This document shows positions 25,201 to 38,928 of a stretch of DNA of 64,000 nt, piece by piece. Each line of letters begins with the position of its first letter. The first letter of the stretch is position 1. The position numbers were made by a program, and so were the translations under genes. The notes beneath the pieces are model-generated. The model made no database searches. It had not been told where the DNA came from and saw only the letters and a program-made list of their open reading frames with translations. Source of the stretch: Varroa destructor (taxonomy: Eukaryota > Arthropoda > Arachnida > Mesostigmata > Varroidae); NCBI RefSeq assembly GCF_002443255.2, contig NW_019211455.1, positions 40,980,837-41,044,836 of the forward strand. The letters are read 5' to 3'.

Positions 25201-28169
25201 ATAAGGCTTGTTTCAAACCTGCCCACACAACGGAAAATCCTGTACGTATATGGGACGAGAACGACATGAAGAAATTCGCGGTTTGTGTGTGCGTCCAGAT
25301 GTACAAATGATCAAAAAACCAGTGAGTATGAAAGTGTCAATGTACAGCTCGCGTTAAACCTTCGTATTTACGTAGGAATAGAGGGCAACAGGTTCCTCGT
25401 TTGCAAATCGTTGCATGGTACTCATTATACTGAAAGGAAAGCCATTCGGTTCTTAAGTAGACACGTCTGGTTTCAATTTTGTTACGCTTTCTTATAAAGG
25501 TTTATGGGAAGTTCTGGACGCATCATGTACGTTTCAATCTATCAAGAATTTTTTTCACAGGCAAATCTTTACGAAAGTTATCTATGACAACTAATATCAT
25601 AAGACAGATAGGGATTTTTTTTTTAATAGTGAATGCGCTTAAACAATCAACTTATCAAGAACCTAAATCTTTCATGATTTCATCGCATGTTCTTCACCGA
25701 TATCCAGCCCACTTCCGAGAAAAGATCAGTGTTCAATACTTTTAACTTAATACAATTAACTAATGGCAACGTTACGTGTAGGTGACGAGACACCATGCCA
25801 AGGAGTGCCTTCATATTTGATATCTGTTCGTGTTCTACCTGCACTCGTTAGCCAATTAGAGGCGTCCCGTATAGAAGGCGTCAATCGTCACTGTATAATA
25901 CTCTGTTAAATCAATGCCATTGTAACAGTGTATAGTCATTCTAACCGGCAATAGATCGTTATATTTCTATTATAGCTTGACAACAGCGTCGGTCCCGTAA
26001 TGCAAACTACAAGTTATGCATAGGGTTAAAGGAAGCTGTTTAGAGAACCCTTTAGAAGATTGTGTGGATTCAGCTATGTGCCCGAATTGCTTAGCTTATA
26101 ATGGAGCTCTTTCAATGCATAGTGTAATACCTTGGGCGATTTCCACTGCCGCCAATCGCAGTACGGGGCATCTTTGAATGTTAATACCTCTATAATATGT
26201 GTGCATATTATGCCATAACTCAAAACCCCCCTTCGCCGTCTTATGTATTTATCTAAGCGCAGTAATTATAAAACAGTGACAAAGTATCCATATGCACACG
26301 CATACAGCAAGCTATCGCCTATCTGTCCTACCATCGTGTCAAAATCACTATACAATTATATGGATATATTAGAAACATCGACAGTATGTACACACGCGCT
26401 GGTGTACAAGAACGCCCGCACCTGCTCTCGTATCTGGTTGCATTATCGCTACTGCATCAAAACGTATACACGTATTCCTAGCAGCCACGATTATTATCTG
26501 GAAATCAGCCTTTGCTGTACACCGAGCGTCAATCCGAAAATCAAGGTTCGAGTTGTAAGCGGCCATTTCGTCCTGTCTGGGCTCAACGCAATGCTAATGC
26601 TCCTTAAGCGATGTGTATTCGCCACCAGTACTTGCTGTAGCACGGTTAGTTCGGGTCGGCTATGTTAGTGCGGGTCATCCTCTACGCAAGTGGGTTGCGA
26701 GCGTCAGATATTTACCAGCATCACAACGATGGGTCGTGAACAGGGCGCAGATAGATCTTCAGATGTTTTTCAAGCGATGGTCATCTTCTTGCTCACTGTT
26801 GACTTCGGCGTACCATTGAACGGAGCCGCTTTATCATTCAACTGGGATAAGGCCAGTAAATTAGCAACGACCACGTCAACAACAGATAGACGTGGAATAA
26901 CCGTTGATGTCGCCCTTGTATAGGGTGGCATCACATTCTATTACTTCTTTGAAGGATTCTTCTTGTTCTTTGATAACGTCGTCTTGTAGATTGAATAGAT
27001 AGAGCTACCGAGCCGATAACTGATGCAGAATCGCTGCCTGCCGCATTGACTTTATGGTGAGGTCGAGATGGGCAAACAAGACATTTTGATAAATTGACTA
27101 TAAAAAAATACACATTTATATTGCTTTATTTATTTAATGTTGCTAAACTGTTTCGTGTACGCGTAGATGCCTTAAAGGCCTTGACCAGACGGATGTTTTG
27201 GCTGACTGACCCGCTAGTTAAGCCGCTGGCGTTGCTTACCTGAATAACGGTGATAAAGGCCAAAGCCAATTTGCTGATCAAGGCTTGGCCTGGCTAACTC
27301 ATGTCAGCTGACAGTTAGCTACAAATCAGCCGATTATGTAGAGGTAAATATAAAATTTTAAACGCTCGTACATAACATAAGTGATAAACCACTGATTTGC
27401 ATCGATTTTTGTTTTTGTGCGCGTAAATTATACCTTCTTTTGAGAGCGACAAGATCTCTGGCTGAAAACGCCAGGATCATTTGTTTGGTAAGTCGCCATT
27501 GGGGCTTAGAAAAATAGCGTCCTATGTGTGAAATAATATCATCTTTACAGCTCGCGCTAATCTAAACATGTAAATAGTTAGTAAACGCATAATGTATATG
27601 AATGTTTTACATTCAACCGTCAGACGTTAATTACGTTAGGCAACAATATTCTTGTTTTCAGTCTGAAGAAGATTGTGGCACTTGGCCTATCTCTGAGTTA
27701 CAGGAACCTCAACTTAGCAGTTACCCGTATGCAGTTGGCTTAAAATTTTAAATCTGTCAAACGACGAAAGTATCTCATTGGAACGAGGTGGCGAAATAAA
27801 CGATTATTATAGTATAGGGTACAACTACACGTATATAGTAGAGGAGGTAACCCTGGAAGTTACAAAATACCGCTCGCTGTTGTACTGATCGCTCGCTGGA
27901 TATTGGTCGCAAAATTGTACGTGTTTAGACGGATATAATTGACCCAGATGACGGCAATAACATCATTTCTTATCAATAAAAACGTCACCACAGACCTAGC
28001 TTAGAAGTAGTACATTTACACGGCTTTTCCAGCTGATTCGAAATATTTCATAAAAACAGCTTCACTAGCGCGTACCTTATATCATAGTAACTAACGATCT
28101 TTTACCACCAACAAACGAATCTCAACGCGCAATAGAACCACGGAAGAACGGAAGCATATCGTTATTATT

Positions 28170-28206
28170 TTTTATATATATATTATATATATATATATAT
28201 ATAATT
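28170..28206. repeat. (AT)n microsatellite
   Basis: TA/AT run with a single TT interruption. Confidence 0.95.
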
Positions 28207-30209
28207 ATTTATATGAATTTCTAGACCCTAATAGGTTACCGATACAATTTAACTGAATTTACAATGTCACGAACAACGCGATGCTCACTGTTTCGCGTAC
28301 AGGATCACAGATATTGACAACCTGGCTTTCTAGAAGCATACGTGTTAGTTGAACGAGGAGATGTACATAGCATTTGGTGCAGAAACTCTCAATGTAAAGG
28401 TGTAGAGTTTTCATAGAATACACCGGTAGGATAGTGACGCTTTCGCACCTCGTCAATTTCTAATTCGATTTTTCGTCTGAATTTTTCAATGATGAATGAA
28501 GAAGATCCCCTTTATATGCTACTCTTTTGCTCGTACTGTTGCGGAAATGGCAATCACATCCGATACATGCTTCAATCGTTATATGCAGATCAGGCCTTAA
28601 TAGGTCATAGTGGTGCCACAGTCAGAACCGAATTTAAATCATCTACGCTAAACCGCAAGAGAATTACCTTAGTTCATTGCTTCTAGCAGCACCGCAAGTT
28701 TCATGAAGAAAACACACATTACCAATCAACAATATGGCATAATGGGGCTGGTTGGCTTCTCGCAAAAACTCGTATATTGCAAAAGAGTCATCCGTTCGAT
28801 GAAAGTCGAGCCCGTAGACGCAGTAATGATATCGTACAAAACGTCAAGGAAACGAGACGGCCATCTAGCAGAATATTACATTGTATATGTTGTCGTTTGT
28901 TCCGAGCTCAAGTACTTGTATCAGAGAGACAGACGGAACGGATGATGATGATGGAGGAAAGACTGCGACTGTATCTGTGAGCATTACGCTCGTAAATGTA
29001 ACGATATTCCATAATAATTTCTCCATATCATCGATGCTGGGCTAAGTTCTAGTTGGTGGGCTAAGTTCTGTATCGTACTATGTACGTGATTACAAAACGC
29101 GTTCGCGCTACTAATTGAAATATGTATACAAGCAAACCTTTGTTTTTGTCTGTAAGCACATCTCGAGATCAGCCTTTCCGTATCACGATGCCAAGGACCT
29201 GCCCGAAAGAAGGCATTGGCAGGGTAGGTGACGTTAAAATATCTACGTATGTAAATGTGACTAAAAATGTATTTTTTGTATAGATCATGCATGTACTAGG
29301 ATTAGTTGGAAAAACGCTGTCGTTTTAGAGACTCAAAAATGTGCCTGTCCAGGTAGTCAGATAAAATTAGGTTAGTGCCAAGCCAAATGTAAGTCTTAAT
29401 GGCGCTGTCCTACCCGACAACTGCTGTGCACCGATTGTTTTTTTGTTTAACTGCTCCGCTCGGATCTATGTCAGGGTAATACATTATTTCAGTTTCTACC
29501 GATCACCTATTTGAAATCGCAGCATGGACAGCATTACCTATTATAGGGATATTAACGTTGACAGGTTTCAGCAGCTATGGAAAACAATCGGAGGTGGTAG
29601 CAACTTACGCTCGAAAATGACAAGATTCAGAATAGTACTTGTAGATAGCACCATTTTTAATGTTGCGGCTGAAGCTATTCAAAGGTAATACATGGGACTT
29701 GAAAGTATAATACGATCTTAAGTAAGAGCATATTGAAAAGGCCGCAATTAGACGCTAAGCCTTATTGCAGGATGTCCTATTTTAGGTTTAGTTAATTTAC
29801 TTACTCCGCGAACGTAAAACTGTGTTGAGGGCCATTTACGTAAGATTTATATATATATATACATACACACATTTCTCTCTCTAAACCTTTTCAGTCAGCA
29901 GTTGAAAATAACTGATTGTATACTACCCTCTTCTGGTTTGTGTTGTCCATGTGCGGGCCAAGGCCATTCCGTGGCGGGAACAAATGTAATTTTATGTCAG
30001 TTCCGAAAGATCATCAAGAACAAAATTTAAGGTAACTGCTATTATGGCTATATTGCTATAACAATAATATTAGACAATAGCAAAAAATAGGAACTTTTAT
30101 GTTAGCATAGTTCATCGTGGCAGCGTGGAAGGCCTAACTTCTCAATTAGGCAAGCTAAACTTACTAGATGTAGCCTCGACGCATGCTGCGCGGCAAAAAT
30201 GATGATATA

Positions 30210-30228
30210 AAAAAAAAAAAAAAAAAAG
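30210..30228. repeat. poly(A) run
   Basis: About 19 A, followed within 60 bp by a second A run; possibly the tail of a decayed retroposon. Confidence 0.85.
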
Positions 30229-30383
30229 AAAGACAACAATGATTATACAGTGATTCTATTGCGATAATCGGTGATAGTAAAAAAAAAAAGAATGAAGAGT
30301 TAATAGGAAAACCGTAGTAAGAGAATCACGCAACTTAAGAATGATACATTAGTTGGAAAAGAACGATTGTTTATGCAGTCATA

Positions 30384-30549
30384 TTACAAGTATTTTCCAG
30401 CCGTAACTTGAAGTGAGTCACCGACTTTGTACCTGTGTTTGATGAAGTAGAGAATCATCGCTCCGAGAATGATGGTAAGAATCATCAACGCGGCCGCGTC
30501 ACCAATATGTCGATCATTTTCGTGCTCCATTCTTAATTTGTTGTGTTCA
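30384..30549 (-). CDS. terminal exon with membrane anchor
   Basis: Acceptor CGTCTCAG, then 54 codons and TAA: EHNKLRMEHENDRHIGD, a single hydrophobic segment AAALMILTIILGAMILYFI, and a short basic cytoplasmic tail KHRYKVGDSLQVTAGKYL. The layout is that of the C-terminus of a type I single-pass membrane protein. It could belong to the same gene as the hydrophobic exon at 31976-32096, but no exons between were found. Family not recognised. Confidence 0.5.
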
Positions 30550-31975
30550 CTGAGACGTTCATATATTTGCAGGACCAATAATGATCCCATAGGCACAAAA
30601 ACACAACTTATGAACCTTCTGAGTGGGTCCCTGTTCGAAAAACCTATACACCGCGATTTTTAATGACAACCACGTAATCAATAAATTTTCTATAAATATT
30701 GTAGTTATATGACGAGATGTTTCACTGATGACAAGCGGCAATATCACGTTTTGTCGAAAGAGAACGAAAACCGACAAGTTCCAGGCGCGTGCCTATTTAC
30801 ATAGATTCGTTCCGAAAATCTACAGGCCAACACCTGCCACGAAATGGTTACCAGTATCACACTCGTCTAACAAAATATAAGTCGTAAAAAGCCGATACCT
30901 TTTCAGACAACAAAAGAGAGCTCTTATTATAAATTGCTAATCCGTCCTATTAGCTATCCGCTACTGGCTTATTCCATCTATTTCCGCGTTATTTCTCCAG
31001 CAGGACGTTCAACAGGCGCAAAAGCATACCATCGTGAACTGTAAATACAAAAGTGTCCACCCCTAAGGTCTAACTTCAAGCAACATCACGGTAAGAGTAA
31101 CAACAACAATATTTATACCACAATAACTACAATAGTGTCCAAAGCAGCACTTCCGGTCAAAGATAGCCAGCGCCAATTTCAATAGACGACTCAGCAGCTG
31201 ACGACAAACAACTTGTATGAACAAGCACAAGCTCCCAAGAAATCGATCGACGGACGTCCGTATATTGTGGCCTGGCAGTCTGCCCGCCTTTGTGGAGGCC
31301 ACTCCCCGTCTGCACGGTAACTAGAGGAGCACCGTTCTCCAACTACTGTCACTGTCGCCAGCCGCGTCGTCGCTTCCGTCACTGCACGCAAAACGAACAA
31401 CGTTGTTGCTAATGCGTGAAAACTAGCCCCGGCAGCGCCCCTGGTGACAGCGACGATGTGGGGCGAAATGGAGCGTTGCCGTAAGCGTCTATGGAGCACG
31501 GCTTCAGAAGACTGTGACAGGCTGCCGTCGGCGATCAAGCAGCATTACCAGTAGAGACTGACTGACTAATGCGATGGCAACGCGTTGTAGCAGCAGGGAC
31601 GAAGGCGATGGTAGGCCAAGCGCTATAGACTACGAGACTCACCACACTGTGGTGACTCTATGAATAGATATTCAGTAGAGAAGGGCAAATAAATGACATC
31701 GAGAGAAAGAGACTGGACAATGGCGGCGGAGAAAGACATCGGCGGTTGAGGCAATTACGATTTAAGTTGGACACAGTTTCAATACTACGCCAGTTCGAGT
31801 ATAGTTCCGTCTGCGATTAGCGCAGAGAACGTTTGCGTTGTGTCTCGGATGCTTTCGACCGCGATTCGTAGATAGGCACAACGACTAATCGGTACCGTGG
31901 CACCGGTAGTGTAGCAGATATCGACGCCGACGGACCACGATGGATTCTATAGAAGACGAAAAAAAAGATGCTCAC

Positions 31976-32096
31976 TTTTACTACCTGTCCGCCGATCTGT
32001 CCGTGTCCGTCGGAGCAGATACCGTACGAACGCACAACTAGACCCAAAAGGACAATGCGAATGGCCAGCTTTGCCGTCGCCGGCAAGTGCAACTTG
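31976..32096 (-). CDS. hydrophobic (signal-peptide-like) exon
   Basis: Frame KLHLPATAKLAIRIVLLGLV, then VRSYGICSDGHGQIGGQ, reaching donors CAG|GTAGTA (31985) or AAA|GTGAGC (31976). The hydrophobic run followed by small residues looks like a signal peptide, but there is no in-frame ATG before the upstream stop. Either an acceptor at TATGATAG supplies the start from another exon, or this is not coding. The GC-rich DNA at 31.2-31.6 kb may be its intron or UTR. Confidence 0.27.
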
Positions 32097-33112
32097 CTAT
32101 CATAGACAATACCGCAGCGTTAAAGCAGTCGCCGTGTCAGGCAACAATGAACATGTACGAGATACAATGATGGGAATGACTCTGTACGTATGCGCACGTA
32201 TCTATGTCTGGACGTGCTAATTCTGACCACCGGATGGCAGCGCATTCCACTTTTGTTGTTAGTATTTCTGCCAGAGCTGTAACGCGTGTCCTGCTATTCT
32301 TAGAGAATACAAATAAAATAACAAAATAAAGAGTATAAGCAGGAATGGCGAAATGGTATAGTTTATAAAGGTGATATTAATGAAGGTAACTGAAATAGCG
32401 ATGATAGTGATCTAAAAGCTGAAGAAAAAAGCACAGATACAGGAAATGAAAATGGCAAAAAACGGCGCTGATTACAAACCGAGGCACAGATTTCGTGAGT
32501 GGATAAAAAAAATTAGTGGCTACTAAGAAACGAGCGTGGTGTTAGAATTGTTGTTACTGTTGCCGTGAGTCAGCAACATGTGCAAGCTGTCCATTGATCG
32601 TCCGACAGCGATTTTTTCTTTTCTTTTGTTTTTTAATTCTTTTAAAACTCGCCATAGGCGTAGTATTCTTTATGGCGAAGGTAAGCCTGTCGCTAGCGGA
32701 CATCAGTTGCAAACGATTTCATCGTAATCGATGGTGACCATAACACTGCATCCGTGACCGACGTTTACGGCATGCTTCAGGAAGTTCACCAATACACGTT
32801 TTGTACGGCCGCACGCTTCGTGACTAGCTTCGTCGAGTACACTTCACGACGCCAATGACGATGAAGAATTGTCAAAGTCAAAAATGACAATAGTCTTCCT
32901 TTTTTGGGTGTAAGTGTTTGACCGCCGAAACAGTCGGTAAGGGTTTGTTTACATTTGTAGCCATATCGAGCATTTTTTTTTCTCACTTACACCAACAGTA
33001 GTCTATATCGAGTGACAGTTTGTGTCTATTTGTATCGTTAGTACAAGCATTTCGCGAAAAGTTCACCATAGCCATTTCCTGACAGGTACCACCAGGGCTG
33101 GTAACATCATCA

Positions 33113-33457
33113 TTACCAACGTACATACCAAAATAACAATAAAATATGCTTTACAAGCAGAAGAGAGCTGAAAATAAATGCATACGCAACACTCCAAGAA
33201 AGGACAGAAAACCTGCTGCTAAGCATTGCACAAAGTAAGCAATAAATGCCCCGTTTGTTCCAATAATCCTCTTTCAGGGAATCAGGTTCACTGGTGAGCG
33301 GAAGCCGGCCGTTTTTGACCACCTCTGCCAGCCAGAATGCCATATGGTGCGTCTTCGTCGAGGGCGCAGTCCAGTAAAAATAGGAAGTTACATTAGGAAC
33401 GGGGCAGTTGTGATTAGTCCGTTTGCTGGACAGCGGGGAATATGACAACGGTAGCAC
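33113..33457 (-). CDS. ORF with hydrophobic C-terminal half
   Basis: Open for 114 codons. The stretch NVTSYFYWTAPSTKTHHMAF followed by WLAEVVKNGRLPLTSEPDSL looks protein-like and then runs into a hydrophobic region (YAFIFSSLLLVKHILLLFW). APSTKTHHMAFWLAEVV loosely recalls the N-terminal loop of UDP-glycosyltransferases, but the second half does not fit. Exon borders not determined. Confidence 0.22.
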   Translation of the reverse strand: MLPLSYSPLSSKRTNHNCPVPNVTSYFYWTAPSTKTHHMAFWLAEVVKNGRLPLTSEPDSLKEDYWNKRGIYCLLCAMLSSRFSVLSWSVAYAFIFSSLLLVKHILLLFWYVRW

Positions 33458-36233
33458 AAGCCGGTGCCTTTGATGGGTAGTTAGCGATTACTAGATGAAA
33501 TGGTGACGATCATTTAAAAAAAATCACTACTTCCGTACTGCTATTATCTATCTACACTGGCAACATAATATTGCGTCACGCATCGTTTGCAAGACATTGA
33601 ACGATAGGTCTCACAGTTAGAAAGTGAGAGGTAGACGTACGATACATACGACATCCTCACAGCTACCGAGTTGAGTATGTCTCTGTAGGTTATCTTTAAT
33701 AGGTCTGTATATCAGGGCCTTAATATGATTCGCCCTGTACAAAAAAAAACCTCAAAAATCGATGTATTTACTAGAAAAAAAAACAATCGAATCATTTAAA
33801 GATACAACCGGACCCCATGTCGGCTCCATTTATAAATCCGATTACCAAATGCAAGCTAAATTACTTTAACCGCTATTAGGTTCTTTTAATAGGACTTTAG
33901 CAAAGTGTTTATCTTCAAATTTTAGAAATATCTGAAATTATCTAAATTTAAGGAGCGTCATGTTCGAAACAATGCTTAATCGCGGTCTCCAGCCCAGTTG
34001 GGTTTATTGCATGTTAGGAGTCTGAAGTAGTTACTGTTCAATGGCTATATTGGTTGTAAAGCTCTAAACATTGACTTAATTCTAGGTCACGATTTCGAAC
34101 AGCTTCTATACCGCCATAACGAATGGCCATCGCTTGCTATTGGCCTGGAACTAATACGCTGTACTGAAGACTCTGCTATCAATAGGAGCATCCAGCGAAT
34201 TTTTCCGAGGTTGCAAATGCTCCGTTTTTAAACTGGTATTTTTCTAGGTTCAATTTTGGAACAAGCATATCTAATAATCAATAGAAGTCTTTGAGGATAG
34301 ATTTCTCATCAAATTGCTCATTATACGATCAGCTCGGCAGACATTAAGCTTGGCAAACCTGTCACAACTGCACTTCTACCAGACAAGTTGAAGCATGCGA
34401 AATTTTTACGAGTAACTTCAACTGATGACGCATACCGATACTGTTTTCGACCAACTTCAATCTCCATATACGCAAATCTATCTGCGCTAACGAAGTACGA
34501 TCATTCGTTCTTAAGATCCAGGCAACTTTTCCCGCGCCATCTATCGGCTCCAACAGATATAAGCAAGAGCCGTGACGTGATACTAGAAATTCTAGTGACG
34601 GCATTACTCGAGACTGAAAAAAAATACAAATCCGAATATTGTTATTAAAAAAAGATTCGTCGTGTCCTTACTTTATTCATTAAAGGCCATACTGCCACAG
34701 CACATGACGGAATGAGCCCAATCTATACGCAATCCGCACATTTTTCCGCTCTAAGCCTACTAACGTCGACACGTCTGAAAACTTAACGTACCACTATTTT
34801 TAATTCTCTCACTCTTTCTCGAAGTAAACCACCTAAGCTAACTCCCTTCGGAGGCAAATTGGCTATGCAAAGAAAAAAAGTACTAGACTAGATTACAGTG
34901 CATGTACTTATCAATTGGCGGTGTCACTGATCAGGGTATACAACAAGGCCACATAAAAGGCCTCTCACTTTTGAGACGTGGCTGGGGAATAGGGGATTTT
35001 TCTTTTGAGCAGAATGGGCAACAGATAATTTCAGCGTATCACAGTGGCATAAACTAGCGAAGAACTAAATAACATTGACAGATTTATTTAAGCATTCCGT
35101 TACAAAGGTCGCCTGAGTTCCCAGCTATTACCGCAATTGAATATTTAATCCCAATCTCCTGACGCTTGCTCAGAATATTACGTCGCTGACAATGACTTAC
35201 AATTACGATCTACTACGGAAATTATGCAGACGTCCGTGAGATCTTCGGTTTTTTCCAGCTACACGATATAGTTTGGCGCTGTCAACTCAACGATATGATA
35301 ACTAGATATCGCCAGAAATACTGGAGATATATTATATTAGAGACATATTAAATATAGAGATAAATCTAATGAGAGTAACATTAAAAAAAAAACAGAAGTT
35401 CTAATTTTGTCGGCAGATCTGACAAGGAAGTGGCGTGAGCTGTTGGAACAACAACTCAGATGATTTTTGTGTGCAAAGACAACGTTGTATCTTTTCTGAA
35501 TTGATTATACGTCTCTGGGGTCAGCTACGCTAAAACAATTTAACAAAAATAATTCTTGGGCATCGGCGTTATCTCTCAACTTAACTGGCCAAACATGTTT
35601 ACATGTGAAGAAAAGCTTATCCAGTTAGAATCTACAATCTGATTACTAGCTTGTGTCATAGTAGTGGTTTCTCAATATTTTAATAATAAATAAAGATATT
35701 TCTTCTTATTATTATTGTTGTTGTTATTATTCCTATGAGATGTTCGAACAGAAATTAGTAGGCTTTGCAAGATAATGGAAGCATCTTACGTTATTTTATC
35801 AAATTTCTCTTCATATACGCAGACATTTTCCAGGTCACTTCTGAGGTCGATTCGTAAATACCGTATATAAGCTTCTTTGTAATTGATCCTAGCCCTCAGA
35901 GGGCGTAATAGTCGTCTGAGTCACATGTCACGAGTGAGTAAAACGGAACTGAAATATTCTTTACCATTTTTTTTTTGCCAATAAATTACACCGCACCGTA
36001 TGTTTTCACGGACCGAAGTAAAGGTAAATTATGTGCTAAACCAGGTCACCAGCTAAAAGTATCAGCTATGACGTACTGGCACCAAGAACAAGTTGTGCGA
36101 CAAAAACCAAACATCACACTCGCCGTTGTTTCTTCTCAAAGCCTACTTAAGGCACTAGCAGGCCTCACGCACCTGTATTTGACAGCTGCGAACCGTTAGA
36201 GGAGCGACGATAGGCCTTTTTCAACGACACAAG

Positions 36234-36278
36234 CGAATATACCTGTTTATATATATATAATATACCGAATATACCTGT
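36234..36278. repeat. AT run flanked by 13-bp direct repeats
   Basis: CGAATATACCTGT occurs at both ends (36234-36246, 36266-36278) of a short TATATA tract; could be a small duplication or a target-site-like footprint. Confidence 0.8.
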
Positions 36279-36840
36279 AAGCCACCCCGGACTCACAAAC
36301 GCCCGAATGTCGCACAATTCAACAGCTCGGGATCATCATGCCAGCCAACTAGGGACCGTGAAATACCTAGGTGGCTGGACTTCAGCGATATGATGTGATG
36401 CGACCTACGATAGCTGTGTGTAAGCGTGGACTCATTTAAAGGCAGTAAGCTGCTGGACATTGCCTTCGTCAGTTAAAGGAGCTCTACAGCTACCTCGAAG
36501 GTTGCGCCAACGGTATTTCAGCTGACAGGTCTTAATTCGGTACCTGATAACCTCGCCGACGTCTTATACTGTTTCACGGGCTTAGACTATATAAACGATA
36601 TAAATCTAAAGATGCAGTTCAAGGTGCGATTTGGCTTCTGCATTTACCTTTAACGGACTCCGTTCTATCGAAATCATGCAAACAGAGGGAAGCGTGTAAT
36701 GATAGTTGAATCTAGTAACATAATCATGTGTATGCCAATTAGTGGAGAATAGGAAATGGGGCTAGTTCGCTTAGTCCTTATCTTGTTCCAAAAAATAACT
36801 TGGTCTTGTATTGAAAGCTGTTTAGCGCATATAGCGTTGT

Positions 36841-37053
36841 CTATAGGTCATTGCCAAACGCGGAGATGCAAGATGTACGAAGGAATGACCTAAGCGTATT
36901 TACGGCTGACCTTCTGAAAAACGGATTCCCGTAAAGATCTCCTTGAAAATGTACAAATGTTCTTAGTTTCGACTGAGACCCATCTTCGACTGAGACGCAT
37001 TTAATACGCTCTGTATCAACTATGAACAGTGGCGGCTGAAACGCTTTGGCTCT
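36841..37053 (-). CDS. exon-like frame, unknown protein
   Basis: Pyrimidine-rich DNA and CATTTGGAG precede 70 open codons: RAKAFQPPLFIVDTERIKCV, SVEDGSQSKLRTFVHFQGDL, YGNPFFRRSAVNTLRSFLR, then TAG. Composition is protein-like. Donors AG|GTCAGC and AG|GTCATT inside could shorten it. No family recognised. Confidence 0.33.
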   Translation of the reverse strand, partial: RAKAFQPPLFIVDTERIKCVSVEDGSQSKLRTFVHFQGDLYGNPFFRRSAVNTLRSFLRTSCISAFGNDL

Positions 37054-37958
37054 CTCCAAATGATGAACACGGGAGAGGCTGCACTGCTCATAACATAGAC
37101 GTATCTACGCCGCCGTTACCCCTCAGTCCTTCGTCCGGTCAACAGCTAATCGGTGGGCGACGTCTAATAAACCTGTAGCCTTTGAAGTCCATCGTTAGTA
37201 TCAATAACAATCGAAGTGCACTATCATTTATGTATTAAATTGTGTATAGGCAGGCTAGTGCTTCATAGACCATCGCTTGAGCCATAGGCGGGCGGTTGCG
37301 TGTTGTTCTACTTAGGAACCCTATCAATTCTGCCATTGAGCGTTTCGTCATGGCGAAACCTGGCGATGGTAATTAGCTTAAAAACTTGAACTTAGCTACG
37401 ACTAGAATGACGCTGGTTACTAACGAAACGCTGACGAAAGTTGTGTAAAAAAATTCGAAATGATGATCGAATAGGACTTCAATCATATAGGCTCCTGGTG
37501 GCTACGATGCGTTAGAAGTTCGCCTGACGAGTGGAAGATAACATCACGACATTACGATACCGATTGTTATGAAATTGCAGTCCTAATTAGAAGTTTTTTC
37601 ATTTGTAGTCATTTTCTAAATCGGTCATCCATCGCGCACACAGGTATCGTGTAGATACTGGGTACAGCAGGCCCATGGTGGGATATAAGGAAAACAGGCC
37701 ACGAAAAACGATGCCAAAGTGAAACACGCCGTTGTCCTGGTAGAAATCAATTGTTATTATGTTTGATTTAATTAACAATTGTACAATGAGAAATCGTATC
37801 ACGGATAAATTTCATTTGACACGTAAATAATTAAATTTCTTACTGATAAATATTATAACCGCTATTGTAGTTACTGCAACGTGCGATGACTCCATACATA
37901 ACATATGTTCGATATTTTCCTAATTTTATTTCCTTAATTTATGTTTATTTCCTGATCA

Positions 37959-38183
37959 ATGACTTGCGAGGGCAAGTTTGTCGTCGGAAAGATTCGCCTC
38001 TATCCCGTATCAGACGCTCAACGTATCAAACACAGGCTTACGACGACGGATAGGCCGCCAAAGTCATCTCAGTTACACCACGATACGTCGTTTTCCAGCT
38101 TCACGCAGTTTTCAGTACAGTTGAGCTGGAAATCCACGGCAGGAAAAGAAGCGCGCGGATTTAAGTTCGTGGTTACCATTTGA
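37959..38183 (+). CDS. small ORF or terminal exon (74 aa)
   Basis: ATG-initiated frame MTCEGKFVVGKIRLYPVSDA, then a Ser/Thr/His-rich middle and FSVQLSWKSTAGKEARGFKF, ending VVTI and TGA, inside AT-rich DNA. The last 25 residues look like beta strands. TTTATTTCC... TGCGAG just upstream could serve as an acceptor. No match recognised. Confidence 0.33.
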   Translation: MTCEGKFVVGKIRLYPVSDAQRIKHRLTTTDRPPKSSQLHHDTSFSSFTQFSVQLSWKSTAGKEARGFKFVVTI

Positions 38184-38287
38184 AAATATATTTCATTTAT
38201 TTCGATCAGGCCGTTAGTAATTAAAGCTATGAGTGAGCGTACATGTTACAGGTTATCAATAAAGGTCACAAGTCCAAAGGACAAAAG

Positions 38288-38542
38288 TCAGATTGGTACT
38301 TTTTGGGCAATAAAATTAATAGATTTGACTGATGTTGCTTGCCACGTGTAAAGCAGTAAATCGTTCTCGATTTTTTCTGATAACGAATTGATGATTGAGG
38401 AATGATCACTGGCTTTCTCACGATGTCGAAAATGCGCCTGTGTATTTGGAAAAATATTTGCCCAAGCTTCATGCTTCAAATGTGGTGTCTCGTAAAGGGA
38501 CATCATGCCAGCATGCTTCTCCCAGAACGGCAAACATGCCAT
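38288..38542 (-). CDS. ATG-initiated ORF (84 aa), unknown
   Basis: MACLPFWEKHAGMMSLYETP, HLKHEAWANIFPNTQAHFRH, ending with VKSINFIAQKVPI. Balanced composition and a real ATG, but the third positions are AT-rich as in the flanks. Could be a transposon-derived fragment or an exon; nothing diagnostic is seen. Confidence 0.25.
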   Translation of the reverse strand: MACLPFWEKHAGMMSLYETPHLKHEAWANIFPNTQAHFRHREKASDHSSIINSLSEKIENDLLLYTWQATSVKSINFIAQKVPI

Positions 38543-38620
38543 TAAAGAAAATGTAATGGAAGTTTTGTTTATTTATATATAATCTTAGAAACAAAGCCTA
38601 AGAACACGACAATTTGCGTG

Positions 38621-38621
<1 letters not shown>

Positions 38622-38658
<37 letters not shown>
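38622..38658. repeat. (TA)18 microsatellite
   Basis: Uninterrupted TA run. Confidence 0.97.
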
Positions 38659-38660
<2 letters not shown>

Positions 38661-38928
38661 GTCAGATGTAAATCTTAATTCAAGCGCTTACCAGTATTAA
38701 CAAAGGGCTTACTAAATACTGCTGGTTTTGCAGCGGCGAGCCTGATTAATGCAAGTACAGGGATATCTATAATAAACGATTTATTTAAACTTTCCCGCTA
38801 AGTAAAAGAAGCGATGTGTCATAATCCATCAATTGTTTGGAGTACTCCCGATCGAGAGTACTCCCGTTACGCATGTCCTCGGGCGCTTGGCACTTCTCCC
38901 ACTATGGAACGAGGAGTGTCTATGCCCT

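Larger units (their letters stand above)
22260..30380. other. no supported gene
   Basis: AT-rich DNA with A/T homopolymers and the microsatellite at 28.17 kb. The longest ORF (26243-26668, plus) shows no protein-like composition. Confidence 0.55.

Noticed and set aside
26243..26668. longest plus ORF in the central region (141 codons)
   Set aside because: Tyr/Cys-rich composition without protein-like pattern, no splice sites or family signal.
33113..33457. UDP-glycosyltransferase start
   Set aside because: Only one short loop-like string is similar; the rest of the ORF does not follow the family, so no family call is made.
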